A stretch of 30,398 nt of DNA from Opitutia bacterium UBA977 (GTDB taxonomy: Bacteria > Verrucomicrobiota > Verrucomicrobiia > Opitutales > Coraliomargaritaceae): the NCBI GenBank assembly GCA_002292345.1, contig DBBT01000137.1:1-30398 (forward strand), given 5' to 3'. The translations under genes and the position numbers were made by a program. Below, piece after piece: positions 7,547 to 15,000 of this stretch. Numbering within the stretch: position 1 is the stretch's first letter; every line of letters begins with the position of its first letter. The notes under the pieces were generated by a model. The model ran no database searches and was not told where the DNA came from. It saw only the letters and a list, made by a program, of their open reading frames with translations.

Positions 7547-9058
7547 ATGATTATAAGAATTGTGCTACTTTCAACGGTTGCCCTGCTGGCAATCTGCTCG
7601 GCTACTTTGGCTGCCAGAAAACCTAACATCGTCCTGATCCTCACCGACGACCTAGGATACGGCGACGTCTCGTTCCTGAATCCCGAATCCAAGGTGCAGA
7701 CCCCGCACATGGACGCGCTGGCTCGGGCAGGGGTTTGGGCCACCGATGCGCATGCGCCAAGTACGGTCTGCAGCCCTAGCCGCTATGCCATGCTGACGGG
7801 CCGGTACGCCTGGCGCGGCTCATTACGCGCTGGTCGTTTAAACCCGTGGAAAGAATCCGTCATTGATCAAGATCGCGTTACGCTACCAAAAATCCTTAAA
7901 GCTAAGGGCTATTTCACTGCTTGTGTCGGCAAGTGGCATCTCGGCTTCGACTGGCCGTGGAAAGGCGGCAAAAAACCGCCAAATTCGGTCATCGGCACAG
8001 GAACCAGCACGGCGACTTGTGATCTGTTTGACTGGTCCAAGCCGATTAAGGGCGGGCCGCTGGGGGCTGGGTTTGATACTTATTTCGGCGATGATGTGCC
8101 TAATATGCCACCTTATGCCTTCATCGAGAATGACCGCCTGACTTGTGACCCGGTGGATGTGAACGGCCGGGATTTAATGAAGCAGCAAACAATGAAGGGC
8201 GGTTATATTCACGGCGTCGGCCCCGGCGAAAAAGGCTGGCGGCTAGATGAAGTGATGCCGGCCATTACAGCCAAAGCGGTCGAAACGATTCAGGCACAGA
8301 GCAAAACACCCGAACCTTTTTTCCTGATGTTCGGCACCACCTCGCCGCATTCGCCCATTGTTCCGCAGGGAAAATTTCAAGGCGTCAGCGGAGCGGGACC
8401 CTACGGCGATTTCATTGTCCAGACCGATGACGCGGTCGGACAGGTTGTGGCGGCCTTAAAGGAAGCTGGCGTGTATGATAATACGCTGTTGATTGTCTCT
8501 AGTGACAACGGCCCGGCCCCGTTCATGCGCGAGTTGATTCAAGAGCATCAGCACCATCCCTCCGGGCCGCTGCGCGGATTGAAGCGGGACCTGCTTGAAG
8601 GCGGACACCGGGTTCCCTTTATAGCCTCCTGGCCGGAAGGCGGAGTCGACGGCGGTCGCCGTATTGATGCAATCCTTTCATTGACCGATTTGTTTGCGAC
8701 GATTGCTGGAATTGCCGGCGCAGCTCTGGAGGAAGGAGTCGCGGAGGACAGCCTGGATATTCTGCCCTCACTGCGCTCGGGTCAATCGGTGCGCACGGAG
8801 TTGGTCTACCACGCGGCTAGCGGTAAGCTGGGACTAAGGCAAGGAGACTGGGCCTATTTACGCAAAGGCGGGATCACGGCAGAGCCCGAGTGGTTTCAGA
8901 AATATTGGCAAGGCGACTCCATGAATGCGCCGGGTTTGTTGTTTGATCTTTCCGGAGACCTCGGCCAGCGCAAGAATTTGTGTGATCAGTATCCAGAACG
9001 CGTCGAGCGGATGGAGGCGCAACTCGCTGACATTCAGAAAGGCACATCCACGCGCTAG
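7547..9058 (+). CDS. Secreted arylsulfatase-type S1 sulfatase (CSPSR type)
   Basis: 503 residues, signal peptide about 1-22 (ending TLAA). The core shows every canonical element: PNIVLILTDDLGYGD (metal aspartates), the C-S-P-S-R signature (Cys75, formylglycine precursor), GKWHLGF, TTSPHSPIVP, VSSDNGPAP, and a GLKRDLLEGGHRVPFIASWP segment with the substrate-side Lys/Arg. The C-terminus ends LFDLSGDLGQRKNL. The overall pattern is arylsulfatase A-like, possibly S1_15, a group that includes galactosamine/galactose-6-sulfatase and algal-polysaccharide sulfatases. Sulfate removal from an algal glycan is inferred from the fucosidase neighbours. No good Shine-Dalgarno sequence precedes the ATG. Confidence 0.95.
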   Translation: MIIRIVLLSTVALLAICSATLAARKPNIVLILTDDLGYGDVSFLNPESKVQTPHMDALARAGVWATDAHAPSTVCSPSRYAMLTGRYAWRGSLRAGRLNPWKESVIDQDRVTLPKILKAKGYFTACVGKWHLGFDWPWKGGKKPPNSVIGTGTSTATCDLFDWSKPIKGGPLGAGFDTYFGDDVPNMPPYAFIENDRLTCDPVDVNGRDLMKQQTMKGGYIHGVGPGEKGWRLDEVMPAITAKAVETIQAQSKTPEPFFLMFGTTSPHSPIVPQGKFQGVSGAGPYGDFIVQTDDAVGQVVAALKEAGVYDNTLLIVSSDNGPAPFMRELIQEHQHHPSGPLRGLKRDLLEGGHRVPFIASWPEGGVDGGRRIDAILSLTDLFATIAGIAGAALEEGVAEDSLDILPSLRSGQSVRTELVYHAASGKLGLRQGDWAYLRKGGITAEPEWFQKYWQGDSMNAPGLLFDLSGDLGQRKNLCDQYPERVERMEAQLADIQKGTSTR

Positions 9059-9080
9059 AGTCGCATTGAATGTAAAAGTA

Positions 9081-9177
9081 CAGTCGTTCGTGGCGTGTCC
9101 GCTTGCGGACGCCCCGATTTTTGTTTCGCCACCAGCAAGATACGGTCGCTCGCAAGCGAGTACGCCACGAGTTGCTG
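9081..9177. repeat. Pair of REP-like palindromic elements in inverted orientation
   Basis: Two related units face each other in the 386-base gap 9059-9444. The left unit (9081-9113) has CGTGGCGT followed by the hairpin GTCCGC-TT-GCGGAC; the right unit (9144-9177), read on the - strand, has CGTGGCGT followed by ACTCGC-TT-GCGAG. Weaker matching continues outward to about 9066 and 9200 (TTGAATG on one side, CATTCAA on the other). The layout resembles paired repetitive extragenic palindromes. The left hairpin is followed by GATTTTTG and might also help end transcription of the upstream sulfatase gene. The rest of the gap shows only the palindrome at 9322-9339. Confidence 0.65.
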
Positions 9178-9321
9178 CAATACGAATAAGTTCATTCAAC
9201 ACGATGCTAGAGTGTTTGCCGAAAAGATGTCGGCGGACGAGAGCTAGTTATTAGCTGGTGATGACATCGTTGACAGGAGTCTCTACCGATGCCCATTCCG
9301 CTCTTCTCTGTGCGGTGCGTC

Positions 9322-9339
9322 ATCACGTGATTACGTGAT
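9322..9339. promoter_or_regulatory. Perfect inverted repeat upstream of the fucosidase gene, possible operator
   Basis: ATCACGT-GATT-ACGTGAT has 7-base arms with a 4-base spacer and is perfect. It sits about 110 bases before the GH29 start in otherwise plain intergenic DNA, where an operator for this part of the cluster could lie. No regulator gene is in the window, so its partner is unknown. Confidence 0.35.
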
Positions 9340-9437
9340 AGGCAGAATTGGTTTGCTCTGTTATTTTAGGGAAGTCGTCCTAGATGGAGCGGCATCACAA
9401 AACAGGTTCTGAAATTAGGCGGAACTGCTACACTACC

Positions 9438-9442
9438 AAGGA
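9438..9442 (+). promoter_or_regulatory. Shine-Dalgarno site that decides the fucosidase start
   Basis: AAGGA lies 2 bases before the first ATG (9445) and 5 bases before the second ATG (9448). Normal spacing favours 9448. It is one of the few clear Shine-Dalgarno sequences in the window. Confidence 0.55.
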
Positions 9443-9447
9443 ATATG

Positions 9448-10551
9448 ATGTATAAACGATTAATGATAGGAATGATGCTCTCTTTGAGCATCGTCATCGC
9501 GCAGCCTTCCAGAGCACAGTCAGAATCCTCCCAGGATGTCACTCTCAAGAGTGAATCCATCGTGGACTACACTGCGCGCATGCAATGGTTTGTGGAGGCC
9601 AATTACGGGATGTTCATTCACCTCGGCCTCTATTCGCAACTCGGCGGCGTGTGGAAGGGCGAGCAGGTCGGTGGCTATGCGGAATGGATTCAGGGCAAGG
9701 CCAATATTCCGCGGGACGAGTACGCTCAACTGCTCAAGACTTTCAATCCGACAGAGTTTGACGCGGATATTCTGGTCAGCGCAGCCAGTCGGGCGGGAAT
9801 GAAGTATCTGGTAATTACGACCAAACACCATGAGGGCTTCTGCCTATGGGACAGCCAATACACGGACTATGACGTTGCCGAAACGCCGTTCAGGGGACGG
9901 GACATTCTCGACGAGCTGAAAACCGCCTGCAAAAAATACGGCATCAAGTTCGGGCTGTATTACAGCATTCTGGACTGGTATCATCCCGCCCAGACGGGGC
10001 TGGGCCACCAAACCGGGATCGTGGAAGGTAGGAAACAGGAATATGTCGGTTATCAGAAGAACCAGGTCCTGGAGCTGATTGAGAAGTATGATCCGGCCGT
10101 TCTCTGGTTTGACGGCGACTGGGTTAAGTGGTGGACACTGGAGGATGGTATCGATCTTTACAATGCGATCCGTGCGGCAAGCTCCACCGTGATCGTTAAT
10201 AATCGCGTCGCAAAACGGGCCCGCTTTGAATTGGACTTCGTCACTCAGGAACAGAAACATTTCAAGGATACCTTTGCCAAGCATTGGGAAGGGTGCTACA
10301 CAATGAACAAGTCGTGGGGCTACAAAAAGCATGACGGCAATTGGAAGAGCGCCCAGACTGTTTACAATAAGCTAAAGGATATCAATGAGAAGGGCGGGAA
10401 TCTGCTGTTGAATGTCGGGCCGGATGGTAACGGAGTGATTCAACCCGAAGCGATTGCCATCCTGAAGCAAACTGCGGAATTGTTGGAAGCTGCACCAATC
10501 CATAAGAAGATCCCGCGGGTCACCCAGGTGCCTGGCATCAAGGTGAAGTAA
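9448..10551 (+). CDS. Secreted GH29 alpha-L-fucosidase
   Basis: Retaining alpha-L-fucosidase that releases terminal fucose. After a Sec signal peptide (cleavage about SRA-Q) the (beta/alpha)8 barrel shows the GH29 landmarks in order: NYGMFIHLGLYS, YLVITTKHHEGFCLWDS (HH pair in the active site), KFGLYYSILDWYHP, VLWFDGDW with the predicted nucleophile Asp222 (first Asp of the motif, numbered from 9448), CYTMNKSWGYK, and KGGNLLLNVGPDG. About 367 residues is a compact form with no C-terminal carbohydrate-binding domain. The family call is secure; linkage preference and tolerance of sulfated fucose are not visible. A gap of 80 bases containing a palindrome separates it from the oxidoreductase gene. 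Confidence 0.96.
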   Translation: MYKRLMIGMMLSLSIVIAQPSRAQSESSQDVTLKSESIVDYTARMQWFVEANYGMFIHLGLYSQLGGVWKGEQVGGYAEWIQGKANIPRDEYAQLLKTFNPTEFDADILVSAASRAGMKYLVITTKHHEGFCLWDSQYTDYDVAETPFRGRDILDELKTACKKYGIKFGLYYSILDWYHPAQTGLGHQTGIVEGRKQEYVGYQKNQVLELIEKYDPAVLWFDGDWVKWWTLEDGIDLYNAIRAASSTVIVNNRVAKRARFELDFVTQEQKHFKDTFAKHWEGCYTMNKSWGYKKHDGNWKSAQTVYNKLKDINEKGGNLLLNVGPDGNGVIQPEAIAILKQTAELLEAAPIHKKIPRVTQVPGIKVK

Positions 10552-10568
10552 GCTACGCACCTTCTTGA

Positions 10569-10582
10569 AGAACCGCGGTTCT
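10569..10582. promoter_or_regulatory. 14-bp perfect palindrome between fucosidase and oxidoreductase genes
   Basis: AGAACCGCGGTTCT is perfectly self-complementary with a CG centre, the kind of symmetry seen in LacI-type operators. It lies 18 bases after the GH29 stop and 49 bases before the next start. It has no loop and only a weak TATTTT after it, so an operator or internal promoter control fits better than a terminator. This is inference from symmetry alone. Confidence 0.35.
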
Positions 10583-10631
10583 GGTATTTTGCAGAGTCTC
10601 GATCAGACATAGAATACTTAAACTTTATCCC

Positions 10632-12002
10632 ATGAAACGTAGAAACTTCCTCAAAACCGCAGCAGCCGCCAGTGCGGGTGCTTTTGTCTTACCACGCTTC
10701 TCGATCGGCCAACCCGGCCCTTCCGCGAATAGTAAGCTGAACATCGCACACATCGGTGCCAGTAATATTGCCGGTATGGCGTATAACGGCACCAAGGGCG
10801 AGAATGTCGTCGCGCTGTGTGACATTGATGCTCGGAAGTTTCCGGGGGGGAAGCGAGGGGCATGGGCTCGGACGGTTCCAAGATTTGATGATTTCCGCGT
10901 GATGCTCGACAAGCTGGGCAAAGAGATTGACGGCGTCTGCATCAATACCCCTGACCACACGCACTTCAATGCCACGCTCGCTTGCATGGAACGAGGCATT
11001 CACGTCTGCACCCAGAAGCCGCTAACGCATAATATTTGGCAAGCGCGCACGTTGCGTAAGGCTAAGCATAAATATAAAGTCGTCACCAATATGGCCAACC
11101 AAGGCCACACCTATGATGGCATCCGTAAGATGCGCGAAATGTATGAAGCTGATTGCTTTGGCCAGGTGAGCGAGGTGCACCTGGGGTTTAAGGGGCCCGA
11201 GTGGAATAGCCGCTATTTTAAAAGGCCGGCATCCATACCTATGGCAGTCGACGCGATTCCGGCTGAGGTGAACTGGGATCTATGGCTCGGGCCTCAAGCT
11301 GAGCGTCCTTATAATAAGTTATACCATCCTAACCGGTGGCGCGGATTTAACGATTTTGGCACTGGGCAATTCGGCGATTGGTTTTGCCACATTGGCGATG
11401 GGCCGGTCTGGGTGCTCGATTTGTATGAGCCGACCGTCATCGAATGCGTTGAGCGTGGGCCGTCGGTGGAGGGGATGATTCCGGACTACAGTGTCGTGCG
11501 TTTCGATTTCCCTGCACGTGGCAATAAGGCAGCATGCTCGATGTTTTGGTATGATGGTGTCGTCAACGGCGGCACTCCGATCAAATCGCCGGATGACTGG
11601 GGCTGGGGCAAGGTTCCTGACAAGGGCTCCTTCTGGTATAGTGATAAGGGCAATGCTTTCCTGGATGAGCGTTCCAACAATCCTCGCTTCACCGTTAAAG
11701 AACAAGCGCGTGCTTTTAAAGAAAGTGGCGGTGTTCCCGAGAAATATGCCCGTGTCAAAGGTGGGCCACATCGCGAGTGGGTGCGAGCGATCAAGGGCGA
11801 TGGCCCCGAGTGTGGTTCGAACTTTGATTATGCTGCACCGATGTCGGAAGTCGCCTTACTCGGTGTGCTCGCGCAGCGCTTCGGTGGTCGTATTGAGTGG
11901 GATAGCAAAAATATGCGCATCACCAATCGCCCAGAATTGAACCTCTTTGTTAAGGAACCCGCTCGTGCTGGCTGGGCGGCAGGTGAATCCCTTTGGACTT
12001 AA
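10632..12002 (+). CDS. Tat-exported Gfo/Idh/MocA-family oxidoreductase
   Basis: 456 residues. The N-terminus MKRRNFLKTAAAASAGAFVLP is a twin-arginine signal, so the folded, nucleotide-loaded protein would be exported. The Rossmann part starts at KLNIAHIGASNIAGMAYNG and continues through CINTPDHTHFNATLACMERG and CTQKPLTHN, where the usual EKP is QKP. The C-terminal alpha/beta domain contains NRWRGFNDFGTGQFGDWFCH and ends in the family-typical NLFVKEPARAGW. Family members oxidise, reduce or otherwise process sugars with tightly bound NAD(P); the substrate here is unknown, and a modified fucose or other cluster sugar is an inference. The stop is separated by only 3 bases from the next ATG, so the two are translationally close. 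Confidence 0.92.
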   Translation: MKRRNFLKTAAAASAGAFVLPRFSIGQPGPSANSKLNIAHIGASNIAGMAYNGTKGENVVALCDIDARKFPGGKRGAWARTVPRFDDFRVMLDKLGKEIDGVCINTPDHTHFNATLACMERGIHVCTQKPLTHNIWQARTLRKAKHKYKVVTNMANQGHTYDGIRKMREMYEADCFGQVSEVHLGFKGPEWNSRYFKRPASIPMAVDAIPAEVNWDLWLGPQAERPYNKLYHPNRWRGFNDFGTGQFGDWFCHIGDGPVWVLDLYEPTVIECVERGPSVEGMIPDYSVVRFDFPARGNKAACSMFWYDGVVNGGTPIKSPDDWGWGKVPDKGSFWYSDKGNAFLDERSNNPRFTVKEQARAFKESGGVPEKYARVKGGPHREWVRAIKGDGPECGSNFDYAAPMSEVALLGVLAQRFGGRIEWDSKNMRITNRPELNLFVKEPARAGWAAGESLWT

Positions 12003-12005
12003 TTT

Positions 12006-15000
12006 ATGAAAAAAACAGTGAAAATTTATCTGCTACTGGCAGCCGGTCTGGCGCTGACAGCTTTTGCCCAGGGCTCGCCTAGCACCTACGAGATCTGGGA
12101 GCCAGAACCTGCACCGAATCGTGGCAGGAGTCAATGGGAGCGTACCAAGTCCCTGGACCGGCCTAATTCCTACGATAAGGACTGGGAACAATGGTCCTAT
12201 CCCGTCGGCAACGGCTATGTCGGCGCCTGTGTTTTCGGCCGCACGGATATCGAGCGTGTTCAGATCACGGACAAGACGCTTCACAACAAGGGGAAGTATG
12301 GGAAGGGCGGGTTGACCAGCTTCGCCGAACTCTATCTCGATTTTAATCAAGACGATGTGCAGAACTACCGTCGGTCGCTCAGTTTGAATGAAGCCATCGC
12401 ACACGTGTCCTATGAGACGGGCGGGGTGGCCTATCAACGCGAGTACTTTGCCTCTTATCCTGACAATGTGATCGTCATACGACTTACTGCCGATCAAAAG
12501 GGTGCGCTCTCCCTGACCGTGCGCCCCGAGATTCCTTACCTCGAACGTAAAGAGCGCACCGGCTCAGTGATTGCAGAGGGCAATCTGCTGACACTCAAAG
12601 GCACCATGCCCTTGTTCAGTTGCAATTACGAGGGGCAGATCAAGGTGCTCAACGAAGGCGGCTCGGTGACCGCCGATTCTGAGAACGGAACCATCACAGT
12701 CAGCCAGGCCGATGCGGTCACGCTGCTGATTGCGACCGGGACGAACTACCGCCTGCAAGAGAGCCTCTTTCGCAATCCTCCCGCGAAAAAACTCAACCCC
12801 AATGAGTTTCCGCACGACCAGGTGTCCGCCCGCATTCAGGCGGCGCAGGCCATGGGATTTGCAGCGCTCAAGGAGCGGCATCTTCAGGATTTCAAGAACT
12901 TGTTCGGCCGCGTATCGGTGAACCTGAACTCAACGCCGTCGGCCGACCCGACGCACCTTCTGCTGCAAAAGTATAAAGACGGTGAGGCAAACACCTGGCT
13001 GGAAGAGCTGATGTTTCAGTATGGCCGTTACCTGCTGATTTCCAGTTCGCGCGAGAAGAGCCTGCCCGCCAACCTACAGGGTGCTTGGAGCCAAGATTTT
13101 TATACTCCGTGGTCGGGGGGCTTCTGGCATAACATCAATGTACAGATGAATTATTGGGGCTCGATGAGCACCAACCTCGCCGAGTGTTTCGAAGCCTACA
13201 CCAATTTTTTCAAGGCCTATCTGCCAGTGGCGCGGGAGCATGCCACCGACTACGTGCGCAAGCACAATCCAGAGCAGCTGAACGAAGAGGGCGATAATGG
13301 TTGGATCATCGGCACCGGAGCGAACGCCTATCACATTCCCAGCGCTGGCGGTCATTCAGGGCCAGGCACAGGCGGGTTCACTGCCAAGCTCTTGGTGGAT
13401 TATTATCAGTTTACCCAGGATCGAGCATACCTAGAAGAAGTTGCCTTCCCAGCGATGTTGTCCTTGAGCAAATTTTACTCCAAGGCGCTGAAGCCGCACG
13501 GCGAGCTACTGCTGGTCGAGCCGTCCGCCTCGCCAGAACAAACGACAACTCTTGAGCAGGTTAAGGGAATGCCGGGCCACATCGCAGGTAAAAACTACAT
13601 AACTGCCGGGTGCACCTTCGACCAAGGCTTCGTGTGGGAAAGCTATTCCGACACATTGGCTTTGGCAGATGCACTGGGCGATGAAGATCCGTTCCTCAAC
13701 ACCATTCGCGAACAGATCACCCGACTGGATCCGGTTTTGATCGGTGCCGACGGTCAGATTAAGGAATATCGCGAGGAGAACCACTACAGCGATATCGGTC
13801 AGCCGAATCACCGTCATATTTCGCATCTCTGCCCGCTCTTTCCTGGGACGCTGATTAATTCAGAGCACGCCGACTGGATGCAGGCTGCGAGTAAAACGCT
13901 GGATCTACGTGGCAACAAAACCACCGGTTGGGCACTGGCCCACCGAATGAACAGCCGCGCCCGACTCGGCGAAGGCGATCAGGCACATGAGGCCTATCAG
14001 CGTTTCATTCGCGAGCGCACTGTGTCGAACCTTTGGGCACTGCATCCTCCCTTCCAGATTGACGGCAGCTTGGGCACGATGGCCGGCGTCGCGGAGATGC
14101 TGCTGCAGAGCCATGAGGGTGCGTTCCATATTTTGCCTGCCTTGCCAAAGGCATGGAACGATGGGCATTTTGACGGATTGGTTGCTCGCGGGAACTTTGT
14201 GGTCTCTGCGAATTGGAAAGAAGGAAAAGCCACCGCTGTTTCCATCCTCTCCAGAAGCGGCGGCGAATGCCGTGTTGTCTGCTCTGGGATCGGGGCGGCG
14301 ATTGTCACAGATAGCAATGGCAACACAGTAACGGTCACACGTGACGGAACCGAACGGATCCACTTTGCATCCGCAAAAGGGGAGGCCTACACGGTTGAAT
14401 TCGGGCAGGATCTGGAAGTTGCCAGTAGCCAAGTCGAGTTGTATGTCAGTCCCGATGGCAGCGATGCCTTCGCGGGCACGACGAAAGCGAAACCGTTCGC
14501 CTCGCTTGAAAAAGCACGTGATGCGGCGCGGTCGCTTGCGGGAAAGAATCCAGTGACGGTGCATGTGGCCGACGGCATTTATTATCTGCCCGAAACACTG
14601 ATCTTTACGCCGGCGGATTCCGGATCTGAAAAGAACCCCGTGGTTTACAAAGCGGACAACGAGGGCGGTGCCGTGCTGAGTGGCGGTTCCAAGCTTGAGC
14701 TTGAATGGATCGCTTATCAGGACGGCATCTTCATGGCGAAGACGCCGAAAGGCTTGGAGATTGACCAGCTTTTCGTCAACGGGACGGCGCAACGGATGGC
14801 GCGCTATCCAAATTTCGATCCTAAAAAGAAGACGGCTGCCTATCAGGGCTATGCTGCCGATGCCTTTTCCATAGAACGGGCGGCCAATTGGGCCGATCCA
14901 ACGGGCGGTTATATTCACGCCATGCACGTTCAGCGTTGGGGCGGCTATCATTACCGCATCACGGGGATGGATGCTCAGGGCGAAGTGACGTATGAAGGTG

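Noticed and set aside
9270..9275. TTGACA as a -35 box for the fucosidase
   Set aside because: No acceptable -10 hexamer lies 16-18 bases downstream.
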